A stretch of 64,000 nt of DNA. Source: Roseisolibacter agri (GTDB lineage Bacteria; Gemmatimonadota; Gemmatimonadetes; Gemmatimonadales; Gemmatimonadaceae). Under the pieces are notes generated by a model that saw nothing but the letters and a program-made list of their open reading frames with translations, searched no databases and was not told the DNA's origin. Below, one piece after another: positions 34,429 to 43,118 of this stretch. The DNA is taken from positions 434,001-498,000 of the forward strand of contig NZ_BRXS01000001.1 of NCBI RefSeq assembly GCF_030159095.1, written 5' to 3'. Position numbers and translations under genes: made by a program. Each line of letters begins with the position of its first letter. Position 1 is the stretch's first letter.

Positions 34429-36032
34429 CGCCCGCCGTGACCCTCGCTCGCCGCCTCGCCGCCGTCCTGGTGACGGCGGTCCTCGCCACGCCCGCCGCCG
34501 CGCAGAACGGTGCGGCGAGTGGGGCATCCGACCGCTACGACCTGGTCATCCGCAACGGCCGCCTGCTGGACGGTGCGGGCAACCCGTGGATCCGCGCCGA
34601 CGTCGCGATCCGCGGCGACCGCATCGCGGCCATCGGCGACCTGTCGGCGGCGCGTGCGACGCGCACGATCGACGCCGCCGGCCGCTACGTCGCGCCGGGC
34701 TTCATCGACACGCACTCGCACGCGGGGCCCGGGCTCGCCAACCCCGCGCTGAGCGCGGGCACGCCGCTGCTCGCGCAGGGGATCACGACGGTCGTCGTGA
34801 ACCCCGACGGCGGCGGTCCGACGGACCTCGTGCAGCAGCGCGCGCGCCTCGTCGCCGCGAAGCCGGGCGTCAACGTCGGCCTCATGGTGCCGCACGGCTC
34901 CGTGCGCGGTGCGGTGCTCGGGTCCCAGGACCGCAAGGCGACCGACGCGGAGCTGGAGCGCATGCGCGGCATCGTGCGCGCGGGGATGGCGGCGGGCGCG
35001 TTCGGGCTGTCGAGCGGACCGTTCTACGCGCCGGGCAGCTTCGCCCCCACCGAGGAGCTGGTGGAGCTGGCGAAGGTCGCGGGCGCGGGCGGCGGCGTCT
35101 ACACGAGCCACATCCGCGACGAGTCGGACTACACGATCGGCGTCGTGGCCGCGGTGGACGAGGTGATCCGCGTCGCGCGCGAGGGCGGGCTGCCGGGCAT
35201 CGTCACGCACATCAAGGCGCTCGGCCCCAACGTGTGGGGGAAGTCGCGCACGCTGGTCGAGCACATCGAGGGCGCGCGCGCGCAGGGCGTGGAGGTGTTC
35301 GCCGACCAGTATCCGTACGAGGCGTCGGGCACGAGCCTCTCGGCCTCGCTGGTGCCGCGGTGGGCCGAGGTGGGCGGCGGCGACTCGCTGCGCGCGCGCA
35401 TCGCGGATCCGGTGGCGCGCGTGCGGCTGCGCGCGGGCATGGTGGAGAACCTCGCGCGCCGCGGCGGCGCGGAGCGGATGCAGTTCCAGCGCTACACGCC
35501 CGACCCGACCGTCGAGGGGAAGACGCTCCGCCAGGTGGCGGACGAGCGCAAGCAGGACCCGGTGGACCTGGCGATGGCGCTGATCGCGAAGGGGAGCGCC
35601 GGGATCACGTCGTTCAACATGGACTCGACGGACATCGCGACGCTGATGCGGCAGCCGTGGACGATGACGGCGTCGGACGGCGACCTGGTGCCGATGGGGC
35701 AGGGCGTCCCGCATCCGCGCGCCTACGGGACCTTCCCGCGCAAGCTGGGCAAGTACGCGCGCGACGAGCGCACGGTGGGGCTGGAGCAGGCGATCCGCAG
35801 CATGACGAGCCTGCCCGCGGCGGTGTTCCGCATGCACGACCGCGGGCTGCTGCGCCCGGGCGCCTACGCGGACGTCGTGGTGTTCGACCTCGCGAAGGTG
35901 CGCGACGCCGCGACGTACACGCAGCCGCACCAGCTGGCCGAGGGGATGGCGTACGTGATCGTCAACGGCGCGGTCGCGGTGGACGACGGGAAGGCGACGG
36001 ACGCGCGGGGTGGGGTGGTCCTGAAGCGCTAG
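34425..36032 (+). CDS. D-aminoacylase-like amidohydrolase (N-acyl-D-amino-acid deacylase family)
   Basis: 535 aa from the GTG at 34425 (GTGA overlap with the peptidase gene); a GTG at 34437 is the alternative. Signal peptide ends ATPAAAQ. Amidohydrolase barrel: DLVIRNGRLLDGAGNPWI, metal motif GFIDTHSHAGPG near residue 92, YTSHIRDES near 228, IVTHIKALG near 262 and the Asp in TASDGDLVP near 416. The final composite beta domain ends with LRPGAYADVVVFD. Members deacylate N-acyl-D-amino acids or dipeptides. As the third gene of the operon it would finish the breakdown begun by the acylase and peptidase. Confidence 0.88.
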   Translation: MTPAVTLARRLAAVLVTAVLATPAAAQNGAASGASDRYDLVIRNGRLLDGAGNPWIRADVAIRGDRIAAIGDLSAARATRTIDAAGRYVAPGFIDTHSHAGPGLANPALSAGTPLLAQGITTVVVNPDGGGPTDLVQQRARLVAAKPGVNVGLMVPHGSVRGAVLGSQDRKATDAELERMRGIVRAGMAAGAFGLSSGPFYAPGSFAPTEELVELAKVAGAGGGVYTSHIRDESDYTIGVVAAVDEVIRVAREGGLPGIVTHIKALGPNVWGKSRTLVEHIEGARAQGVEVFADQYPYEASGTSLSASLVPRWAEVGGGDSLRARIADPVARVRLRAGMVENLARRGGAERMQFQRYTPDPTVEGKTLRQVADERKQDPVDLAMALIAKGSAGITSFNMDSTDIATLMRQPWTMTASDGDLVPMGQGVPHPRAYGTFPRKLGKYARDERTVGLEQAIRSMTSLPAAVFRMHDRGLLRPGAYADVVVFDLAKVRDAATYTQPHQLAEGMAYVIVNGAVAVDDGKATDARGGVVLKR

Positions 36033-36057
36033 GCGGCTGCGTGCAGCGCACCGTGCG

Positions 36058-36093
36058 AACGGCCCTGGCACGCGACGACGCGCCAGGGCCGTT
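36058..36093 (+). terminator. Intrinsic terminator of the acylase operon
   Basis: AACGGCCCTGGC (36058-36069) pairs perfectly with GCCAGGGCCGTT (36082-36093) around a 12-nt loop, followed by TTGG. It lies 26 bp past the D-aminoacylase-like stop. The GGAT-ladder copy C5 begins where the stem ends. Confidence 0.72.
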
Positions 36094-36246
36094 TGGCCTG
36101 TGGAGAGGATGCGGATGCTTCGGATGACTCGGATGCTGCGGATCGCTCCGCTCGGTGCATGGGGCGTCACCGCCACGCGGAGAAATCCGCAGCATCCGTC
36201 CCGATCCGGAGCATCCGCACCCCGCCAGATGCAGATGGGGTCCGGC
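36091..36246. repeat. GGAT-ladder palindrome, subtype C (copy C5)
   Basis: The left ladder is GGATGC, GGATGCTTC, GGATGACTC, GGATGCTGC, GGATCGCTCC. The core is GGGGCGTCACCGCCACGCGGAG. The right arm mirrors the ladder and the outer end is GGGGTCCGGCGCG. It sits in a convergent gap directly beside an ordinary terminator hairpin. Confidence 0.87.
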
Positions 36247-36277
36247 GCGAAGGGGCCGGCCACGCAGCACCCGGCGC

Positions 36278-36802
36278 TCAGTAGTCGATCCACCCCTCCA
36301 CGATCCGGAACGTCGAGCTCCGCGTCGCGAGCGTCGCGGTGCCGGCGATCCGCAGCTCGCCGGTCGCGTCGGCGAAGCGGCCCGTCCCGCCGACGATCGT
36401 CATCGTCGCCGTGAAGGCGATCTGCCCCGGGCCGGCGGGCGCGTTCCGCCCCTCGCCGGTGGCGTGCACCTCGTCGCCGTTGGCCGCCGTGAGCCGCAGC
36501 AGGTGCGTGACCTGCGTGCCGGTGGCGAAGGTGATCGTCTTGTCCGAGTACAGGGTCGCGCGGCCCAGGTGCGCGAGCTGGCACGTGCCCTCGTCCACCT
36601 GGCGGAAGGAGGCCGGCAGCGGGAACGGCGGCGGGACGAACGTCGTCTCGCACGTGCCGCTCATCGGACGCGGCACGGCCGACGCGGCGATGCGGTCGGT
36701 CGGCGCGAGCCGCGTCGCCTCGGGGACCTCGACGGGTGCGGGGCCGGCGCAGGCCGCGAGGGCGGTCGCGAGCAGGGCGGGCGTGAGGATCGGAGCGCGC
36801 AT
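36278..36802 (-). CDS. Secreted lipoprotein, allene-oxide-cyclase-like barrel (putative)
   Basis: 174 aa from ATG at 36802, supported by a perfect AGGAGG 4 nt upstream. Lipoprotein signal ALLATALAAC. The mature part has a Cys pair (GTCETTF and GTCQLAH) and a beta-barrel-like pattern with TATMTIVGGTGRFADATGEL, a phrase seen in dirigent/allene-oxide-cyclase-like proteins and many bacterial hypothetical proteins. No catalytic residue can be named. It is divergent from the sigma-factor gene, with 138 bp between starts. Confidence 0.6.
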   Translation of the reverse strand: MRAPILTPALLATALAACAGPAPVEVPEATRLAPTDRIAASAVPRPMSGTCETTFVPPPFPLPASFRQVDEGTCQLAHLGRATLYSDKTITFATGTQVTHLLRLTAANGDEVHATGEGRNAPAGPGQIAFTATMTIVGGTGRFADATGELRIAGTATLATRSSTFRIVEGWIDY

Positions 36803-36940
36803 GGAGCCTCCTGGAGCGTGACGCGAGGGGACGGCCGGACGCGGCCGTGCGGTTTGCCGGACGAGAGCCCCACCCGTACCTTCGACCGACGGTGCGAGGG
36901 GCTCCATCCGCAGACGCGCAGTGGGCGCGCGAAAGACGCC

Positions 36941-37585
36941 ATGGCCACGCAGGGACCGGAGCGCACACCCGACACGCGACACGACGCGCAGCCCGACGCG
37001 CAGCGCGACGCGCAGGAGATCGAGGCCGCCCTGGCCACCTTGCGCCGCGGCGCGCCCGAGGCGATGGACCGCCTGCTGCCGCTGGTCTACGACGACCTGC
37101 GCCGCATGGCGCACCGGCAGCTCGCGGCCGAGCCGTCGGGACACACGCTGAGCACGACGGCGCTCGTCCACGAGGCGTATCTGCGGCTGGCCGACCAGTC
37201 GCGCGCGGAGTGGGTGGACCGCGGCCACTTCCTCGCGATCGCCGCGCGCGTGATGCGTCGCGTGCTCGTCGACTACGCGCGCCGGCACCGCGCCGAGCGG
37301 CGCGGCGGGGCGGAGCGGCAGCGCGTGGCGCTCGAGGACGCGGACGACGCGGGAGCGGTGGTGGCGGCGCAGCGCGCCGACGAGCTGCTGGCGCTCGACG
37401 AGGCGCTCGCGCGGCTGGCGCTCGTGGACGAGCGGCTGTGTCGGGTGGTCGAGTGCCGTTTCTTCGCGGGCCTGAGCGAGGTCGAGACGGCGGAGGCGCT
37501 CGGCGTGTCGCAGCGCACCGTGTCGCGCGACTGGACGACCGCGCGCGGGTGGCTGTACCGCGAGCTGCGCGGCGATGCCGCCTGA
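36941..37585 (+). CDS. ECF-type RNA polymerase sigma factor (acidobacterial ECF subfamily)
   Basis: 214 aa from ATG at 36941. Region 2 covers RRGAPEAMDRLLPLVYDDLR and LVHEAYLRLADQ; a characteristic HFLAIAARVMRRVLVDYARR follows; region 4 is CRFFAGLSEVETAEALGVSQ, then TVSRDWTTARGWLYREL. The wording fits the TIGR02999-type sigma factors common in Acidobacteriota, Planctomycetota and Gemmatimonadota. Its last 11 bp overlap the start of a Ser/Thr kinase gene, so the two are translationally coupled; in such pairs the kinase probably controls the sigma factor in place of an anti-sigma factor. Residues 1-40 are polar and repetitive. Confidence 0.92.
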   Translation: MATQGPERTPDTRHDAQPDAQRDAQEIEAALATLRRGAPEAMDRLLPLVYDDLRRMAHRQLAAEPSGHTLSTTALVHEAYLRLADQSRAEWVDRGHFLAIAARVMRRVLVDYARRHRAERRGGAERQRVALEDADDAGAVVAAQRADELLALDEALARLALVDERLCRVVECRFFAGLSEVETAEALGVSQRTVSRDWTTARGWLYRELRGDAA

Positions 37586-40217
37586 GTCGTCGCCCGCGCG
37601 CTGGGCGGCGGTGCGCGCGGCGGCGGAGGCGGCGCTCGACCTGTCGCCCGACGAGCGCGCCGGCTACCTGACGAGCGCCTGCGGCGGCGACGCACAGCTG
37701 CGCGCGGAGGTCGAGCGCCTCGTGCGGGCCTGCGAGGACGCGGCGGCCGCGGACGGCTTCCTGCGCGAGCCCGCGGCGGCCTTCGCGTCGCCGATGCTCG
37801 ACCGCGTGACGTCGCCCGGCGACGACGACGCGGACGGCGTCCCGGAGGCGCTGCGTGCCGCCCTCGATGCGGAGGGCTACGCGGTGGAGCGCGAGCTGGC
37901 GCGCGGGGGCATGGCGGTCGTCTACCTCGCGAACGACCGCCGGCACGCGCGGCCGGTCGCGATCAAGGTGCTGCCGCGCCGCGTGCGCGCCGCCGTGAGC
38001 GCCGGGCGCTTCCTGGCCGAGATCCGGGTGACGGCGGGGCTGACGCATCCGCACATCCTGCCGCTGCACGCGTCGGGCGAGGCGGACGGACGCCTGTACT
38101 ATGTCATGCCGTACGTGGACGGCGAGACGCTGCGGCAGCGCATGACGCGCGAGCGTCCGCTGCCGGTGCCGGTCGTGATCCAGCTGCTGCGCGAGATCGC
38201 GGGCGCGCTGGACTACGCGCACCGCCAGGGCATCGTCCACCGCGACGTGAAGCCGGAGAACGTGCTGCTGGTGGACGGGCACGCGGTCGTGGCCGACTTC
38301 GGGATCGCGCGCGCGGTCAGCCGGGCGCGCACCGATCGTGTCGCCGGGGCCGCGGACGACGCGTTCCGCACGCAGCCCGGCCGCATGCTCGGCACGCCCG
38401 CGTACCTCGCCCCGGAGCAGGCGCGGGGCGAGCCGGCGACCGACCACCGCGTCGACCTCTACGCGCTGGGCGTGATCGCGTACGAGGCGCTCGCCGGCGC
38501 GCATCCGTTCGGCGCCCGCACGCCGGACGCGATGCGGGCGGCGCACTGCGCGGAGACGCCGGCGCCCCTCGCGACGCGACGCGCGGACGTGCCGCCCGCG
38601 CTGGCCGCGCTGGTGACGCGGCTGCTGGCCAAGGAGCCGGCCGCGCGTCCGCGGAGCGCGGCCGACGTCGTGCGTGCGCTCGACGCGGTCGATGCGCGCG
38701 CACCCGGGAGGCCGCGCTCGCGACGCATCGCGCTCGGCCTCTGGGCGGCGGCGCTGGCGGTCGTCGGCGCGCTGGCCGTGCAGCGGCTGGCGGCGCGCGG
38801 CGACGCGCGGTCGGCCGTCGTCGCCGCGCATTCCGCCACACGCCCGTCGGTCGCGGTGCTGCCGTTCGTGAACACGGGCGGCGCCGCCTCGGACGAGCCC
38901 CTGTCGGACGGCCTGACCGACGAGCTGATCGCCACGCTCGGCAAGGTGCCGGGGCTGGACGTGATCGCGCGCACCTCCGTCTTCGCGCTCAAGGGGCGGC
39001 GGCTCGGGGTGCGCGCCGTCGCCGAGACGCTCGGCGTCGCGACCGTGCTGGAGGGCAGCCTGCGCCGCGCGGGCAGCCGCCTGAAGGTCACCGCGCAGCT
39101 GGTGCGCGCGGCCGACGGCACGGTGCTGTGGACGGAGTCGTACGACCGCGAGCTGCGCGACGTGCTCACGATGCAGGAGCAGATCGCGCGCGCGATCGCC
39201 GCGACGCTGCAGGTGCGCCTGACCGGCGCGGGCGCCGCGCGCTTCGGGGCCCGCGCGATCGCCGACCCGGTCGCGTACGAGCTGTTCCTGAAGGGGCGCT
39301 ACGTGTTCAACGCGGGCACCGGTCGCGACGAGCTCCTGCAGGCCGCGCGCTTCTTCGACGCCGCGATCGCGCGCGACCCGACCTTCGCGCCGGCGCACGC
39401 CGGGCTGTCCGACGTCCATGCGCGGCTGTCGGTGTTCGGCTACGGCCGCGCGCGCGACGAGATGCCGCGCGCGCGGGCCGCGGCGCTGCGCGCCCTCGCG
39501 CTGGACGGCACGCTGGCCGCCGCGCACGTGGCGCTGGCGCACACGCTGTACGTCCACGACTTCGCGCCGGACTCCGCCGAGCGCACGATCCGCCGCGGGA
39601 TCGCGCTCGATCCGGGCTACGTGCTGGGCCGCACGATGTTCGCGATCATGCTCCAGTTCCAGGGCCGCTTCGCCGAGGCGCACGCGCAGCTCGACACGGC
39701 GGCGGCCCTCGATCCGCTGGCGTCCATCGTGGGCACGGTGCGCGGCCGCGCGTACGTGAACGCGCGCCGGCCGGACGACGCCATCCGCGCCATGCGCGCC
39801 GCGCTGGAGCTCAACCCGCGTGCCGACCTCGCGTGGCAGCAGCTCGGCCACGCCTACCTGCAGAAGGGCATGGCCGCGGAGGCGCTCGACGCGCTGCGCC
39901 GCGCGGCGGCGCTCACCGGAGCGCGCGACTCGGCGACCCTGGCGTATGGGCTCGCGGTCACGGGCAATCGGACGGCGGCGCGGCGCATCGTGGCGGCGCT
40001 GGAGGCGTCCACCGCGCGGCGCTTCGTGCCACCGTTCGAGCTGGCCATCGCGCACACGGGGCTGGGCGATGCGGACGCGGCGTTCGCGTGGATCGACCGC
40101 GCACTGACGGCGCGCGACGTCTTCCCGGACGCGGTGTCCGGCACCATCGCCCTGGCACCGCTGCACACCGACGCCCGATGGCCGGCGATGTTGCGACGCT
40201 ATCTGGCCGCGCGCTGA
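37575..40217 (+). CDS. Hanks-type Ser/Thr kinase with TolB-like and TPR sensor domains
   Basis: 880 aa from ATG at 37575. A short helical N-terminus (DLSPDERAGYLTSAC) precedes the kinase: ELARGGMAVVYLA near 107, VAIKVLP, HRDVKPENVLL near 221, DFGIARAV near 241, and GTPAYLAPEQARGE in the activation loop. A single membrane helix (ALGLWAAALAVVGALAV) lies near 387-405. Outside it, residues ~420-555 form a TolB/FlgO-like domain (VAVLPFVNTGG, LGVATVLEGSLRRAG, LWTESYD), then tetratricopeptide repeats to the end. All catalytic residues are present. Coupled to the sigma factor, it is likely to transmit an envelope signal to transcription. Confidence 0.92.
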   Translation: MPPESSPARWAAVRAAAEAALDLSPDERAGYLTSACGGDAQLRAEVERLVRACEDAAAADGFLREPAAAFASPMLDRVTSPGDDDADGVPEALRAALDAEGYAVERELARGGMAVVYLANDRRHARPVAIKVLPRRVRAAVSAGRFLAEIRVTAGLTHPHILPLHASGEADGRLYYVMPYVDGETLRQRMTRERPLPVPVVIQLLREIAGALDYAHRQGIVHRDVKPENVLLVDGHAVVADFGIARAVSRARTDRVAGAADDAFRTQPGRMLGTPAYLAPEQARGEPATDHRVDLYALGVIAYEALAGAHPFGARTPDAMRAAHCAETPAPLATRRADVPPALAALVTRLLAKEPAARPRSAADVVRALDAVDARAPGRPRSRRIALGLWAAALAVVGALAVQRLAARGDARSAVVAAHSATRPSVAVLPFVNTGGAASDEPLSDGLTDELIATLGKVPGLDVIARTSVFALKGRRLGVRAVAETLGVATVLEGSLRRAGSRLKVTAQLVRAADGTVLWTESYDRELRDVLTMQEQIARAIAATLQVRLTGAGAARFGARAIADPVAYELFLKGRYVFNAGTGRDELLQAARFFDAAIARDPTFAPAHAGLSDVHARLSVFGYGRARDEMPRARAAALRALALDGTLAAAHVALAHTLYVHDFAPDSAERTIRRGIALDPGYVLGRTMFAIMLQFQGRFAEAHAQLDTAAALDPLASIVGTVRGRAYVNARRPDDAIRAMRAALELNPRADLAWQQLGHAYLQKGMAAEALDALRRAAALTGARDSATLAYGLAVTGNRTAARRIVAALEASTARRFVPPFELAIAHTGLGDADAAFAWIDRALTARDVFPDAVSGTIALAPLHTDARWPAMLRRYLAAR

Positions 40218-40252
40218 GCGACGTCGGGCCTCGCGGCCAGCATCGACGCGAG

Positions 40253-40399
40253 CGACCCGAACGGCGAACGGCATTGCAAAGATGAAGATCTGAAAAGTTC
40301 GGATAACGGCGGATGGCTCCATGTGGCGGCGACCAACGTCGCGACACGCGGAGCCATCCGCACCTATCCGATCTTCTCAGATCTTCATCCTTGCTGCTC
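40253..40399. repeat. GGAT-ladder palindrome, subtype B (copy B2)
   Basis: Left: GACCCGAACGGCGAACGGCATTGC and AAGATGAAGATC in succession, then GGATAACGGCGGATGGCTCC. Right: GGAGCCATCCGCACC, then GATCTTCATCCTTGCTG. The core is ATGTGGCGGCGACC...CACGCGGAG. It lies between convergent genes with stops at 40217 and 40428. Confidence 0.86.
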
Positions 40400-40427
40400 T
40401 TGCAGTCCGGTGGCCGGCGCGCGTGCC

Positions 40428-41351
40428 CTAGCGGGGCGCCGGCGGCGGCGTCAGGAACCGGTCCGCGTGCCCCGGCTCGAGGTCCAGCGAGCGACGGAAC
40501 TGCTCGCGCAGCGCGGGGCGGCGGCGCCAGAACACCGCGCTCATCGTCAGCACCGCGATCAGGTTGCCGACCATGATCGGCAGCCACGCGTGCGAGCCGA
40601 GCGGGGAGGCGACGTCGAGGATCGCGACGAGGACGTAGATCCCGACCTCCACCACCGCGAACAGCAGCAGGAAGCCGAACAGGATCGACGGCTCGCGCTC
40701 CGCCACGTCGGCCACGAACGCCGCCAGCAGCCCGACGACGATGAACGCCGCGACGTGGAAGACGGTGTACGCCGAGACCAGCGTGCCGACGCTCAGGTCC
40801 TCGCGGCCCGGCGCCAGCACGCCCAGCATCCCGCGGCCGAGCGTGGCGGGCGTGAACAGCGGGCGTCCGTCGATCGTGTCGATGACGAGGAACCAGAGCG
40901 CGATCACCGCCGCGCCCACGAGGCCCGCGAGGATCCCGTCGTAGAGCGTGCGGTGCGGCGCCGCGGCGAACGCCGCGCCGCGCGCGCGCACGCTGGTGGC
41001 GTTGCGGCGCCACGCGACCACCAGCAGCAGCGCGAGGATCAGCAGCGGCAGCCACACCTGGCCGCCGCCGCGCATCCATTCGGTGAGCGCGGCCGGGACC
41101 ATCAGGCCCGCCAGCGCCAGCGCGCCGAAGGTCGCGCTGGCCGGGATCAGCAGCGCGACGCCGCCGGCGATCTCCAGCAGCCCCACGAGGTACGGGATGC
41201 CGACCGGGAAGCCGCGCACCGCCGCGGCGGCGGCGACCGGAAGGATCTGGAGCCCGAGCAGCTTCGAGGCGCCGTCGAGCAGGAACACGGCGGCGAGCAC
41301 GATGCTCAGTGCCCAGATGAGGACGGCGTCAGGGCTGGACTCGCGGCGCAT
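40428..41351 (-). CDS. DoxX-like multi-pass membrane protein
   Basis: 307 aa from ATG at 41351, with GGAGGT 6 nt upstream. The first half resembles DoxX/DUF4345-type four-helix proteins (IVLAAVFLLDGASKLLG, LVGLLEIAGGVALLIP, FGALALAGLMVPAALTEW). The second half adds four or more helices that I do not recognise (GAAVIALWFLVIDTI, AAFIVVGLLAAFVADV, GFLLLFAVVEVGIYVLVAIL). DoxX proteins are thought to handle redox or terpenoid-linked functions in the membrane; no specific role is supported here. It is divergent from the MFS transporter gene with 184 bp between starts. Confidence 0.72.
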   Translation of the reverse strand: MRRESSPDAVLIWALSIVLAAVFLLDGASKLLGLQILPVAAAAAVRGFPVGIPYLVGLLEIAGGVALLIPASATFGALALAGLMVPAALTEWMRGGGQVWLPLLILALLLVVAWRRNATSVRARGAAFAAAPHRTLYDGILAGLVGAAVIALWFLVIDTIDGRPLFTPATLGRGMLGVLAPGREDLSVGTLVSAYTVFHVAAFIVVGLLAAFVADVAEREPSILFGFLLLFAVVEVGIYVLVAILDVASPLGSHAWLPIMVGNLIAVLTMSAVFWRRRPALREQFRRSLDLEPGHADRFLTPPPAPR

Positions 41352-41535
41352 GACTGACCTCCGGGATCGTGGAGCGGCGACCACCGACCGACGTCGCCGC
41401 ACGCGGCATGCCGATGCCCGGATATGTGCGCCCCGATCGGGAGTGGCGCCAGACGCCGCCGGCTGCCAGCCTTGTAGCGCCACGTCGCGACGACCTCGGC
41501 TTCTTCTCGGCCCCTCCCCGCGCCCGCCCGCCTCC

Positions 41536-42951
41536 ATGGAAGCCGTCCCGGCGCCGACCGCGCCGCCCACCCCGTACGCGCCGCCTGCTCCGCCGACTCC
41601 GGAGCGCCCGGCCGGCCTGCTCGCGCGCCTCGGCCTCGGCACGCCGGCGCTGCGCGCGTGGGCGATGTACGACTGGGCCAACTCGGCCATCTTCACGGTC
41701 GTCGTGACGGCGGTCTTCCCGACGTACTTCGCGCGCGTGCCCGCGAGCGCGCTGCCCGGCGCCACGGCCACGGCGCGCTACTCGCTCGCCACCACCATCG
41801 CGCTGCTGGTCGCGGTCGTGCTGTCGCCGGTCGTCGGCGCGATCGGCGATGCGCGGCCGGTGAAGAAGCGGCTGCTCGGCCTCTGCGTCGGCGTCGGCGC
41901 GCTGGCGACGGCGGCGCTCGGCCTCGCGGGCGACGGCGACTGGCGCCTCGCGCTGCTGGCGTTCGGCGTCGTCAACGTCGCGGTCAACGCGAGCACCGTC
42001 GTCTACGACGCGCTCCTGCCGCACCTCGCGCCGCGCGAGGACCTCGACCGCGCGTCGGCGGCGGGCTACGCGATCGGCTACCTGGGCGGCGGCGTCGCGC
42101 TGGCGGTCGCGCTGCTCGCGATCCTCAAGCCCGAGTGGCTGGGGCTCGGCGCGCTGGCGGCGCGCGAGCCGTCGGCGCCCACGCGCGTCGCGTTCGTGGG
42201 CGTGGCCGCGTGGTGGGCGCTGTTCACGCTCCCGCTGCTGCGTCGCGTGCCCGAGCCGCCGGCTGCGCCCGCGACCGACGCGTCGCCCGGCACCGTGGTC
42301 GTCGTGCGCGAGGCGTTCCGCGGGCTCGCGCACACCGTGCGCACGCTGCGCCGCATGCCCGACGCGTGGCGCTTCCTGATCGCGTTCGTGCTCTACAACG
42401 ACGCCATCAACACGATCATCCGTATGGCCGCCGTCTACGGCTCCGAGCTGGGGCTCGGCCAGACGTCGCTCATCGGCGCGATCCTCGTCGTGCAGTTCCT
42501 CGGGATCCCGTTCGCGTTCGCGTTCGGCTGGCTGGCGGGGAAGGTGGGCGCCAAGCGGTCGATCCTCGGCGCGCTCGCGGTCTACGGCGTCATCAGCGCG
42601 ATCGCGTACGCGCTGCGCACGGAGCGCGACTTCTGGGTGCTCGCGATCCTCGTCGCGACGGTGCAGGGCGGCGCGCAGGCGCTCAGCCGCTCGCTCTACG
42701 CGAGCCTCGTCCCCGCGTCGCGCTCGGGCGAATTCTTCGGGCTGTTCAGCGTCTTCAGCCGCTTCGGCGGGATGATGGGCCCCCTGGCGATGGCGCTCGT
42801 GACGACGCTCACCGGCTCCAGCCGGCTCGGCATCGTCTCGGTGGTGCTCTTCTTCGCGGCGGGCGCGTTCGTGCTGTCGCGCGTGGACGTCGCGCGCGGC
42901 CGCGGTCAGGCGGTGGCGCTGGACGAGGCGGAGGGCGCGACGCCGGTCTGA
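41536..42951 (+). CDS. MFS transporter, UMF1 (Atg22-like) family
   Basis: 471 aa from ATG at 41536. A proline-rich N-terminal tail (residues 1-30) precedes the first helix at WAMYDWANSAIFTVVVTAVF, the signature of the UMF1 family (YDWANSA). Eleven or twelve helices can be traced; VVYDALLPHLAP near 150 and QALSRSLYASLVPASRSGEFF near 390 are typical internal motifs. These proteins are proposed amino-acid or peptide effluxers related to yeast Atg22; the substrate is unassigned. It ends 10 bp before palindrome B3. Confidence 0.92.
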   Translation: MEAVPAPTAPPTPYAPPAPPTPERPAGLLARLGLGTPALRAWAMYDWANSAIFTVVVTAVFPTYFARVPASALPGATATARYSLATTIALLVAVVLSPVVGAIGDARPVKKRLLGLCVGVGALATAALGLAGDGDWRLALLAFGVVNVAVNASTVVYDALLPHLAPREDLDRASAAGYAIGYLGGGVALAVALLAILKPEWLGLGALAAREPSAPTRVAFVGVAAWWALFTLPLLRRVPEPPAAPATDASPGTVVVVREAFRGLAHTVRTLRRMPDAWRFLIAFVLYNDAINTIIRMAAVYGSELGLGQTSLIGAILVVQFLGIPFAFAFGWLAGKVGAKRSILGALAVYGVISAIAYALRTERDFWVLAILVATVQGGAQALSRSLYASLVPASRSGEFFGLFSVFSRFGGMMGPLAMALVTTLTGSSRLGIVSVVLFFAAGAFVLSRVDVARGRGQAVALDEAEGATPV

Positions 42952-42960
42952 CGTGGCGTG

Positions 42961-43118
42961 CCGGACCCGAACGGCATTGCAAAGATGAGATCGGACAAGA
43001 TCTGATGACGACGGATGCTCCGCGTTGGGCGACGTTCGTCGCCACCACGCGGAGCATCGGCGGTCATCAGATCTTCTCAGACGTTCATCCTTGCTGCCGT
43101 TGGCCGTTCAGGTCCCGG
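42961..43118. repeat. GGAT-ladder palindrome, subtype B (copy B3), overlaps a gene end
   Basis: Left: CCGGACCCGAACGGCATTGC, AAAGATGAGATC, GATGACGACGGATGCTCC. Right: GGAGCATCGGCGGTCATC, AGATCTTCTCAGACGTTCATCC, ending GTTCAGGTCCCGG. The core is CGTTGGGCGACG...CGTCGCCACCACGCGG. Where B1 has GATAAC/GTTATC, B3 has GATGAC/GTCATC, so both arms changed together. The right end encodes the last 13 residues and stop of the convergent acyltransferase gene. Confidence 0.88.

Noticed and set aside
36100-36414. Short ORFs reading RMRMLRM-like peptides inside C-type palindromes
   Set aside because: The repeating Arg-Met-Leu pattern is just the 9-nt ladder translated. It occurs in several copies on both strands and lacks a ribosome site.
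34176-40322. A 2048-codon open frame on the minus strand
   Set aside because: It is antisense to several genes with clear domains (D-aminoacylase, sigma factor, kinase). Its translation is Arg/His/Ala-rich and shows no domain. Very high G+C makes such long shadow frames common.
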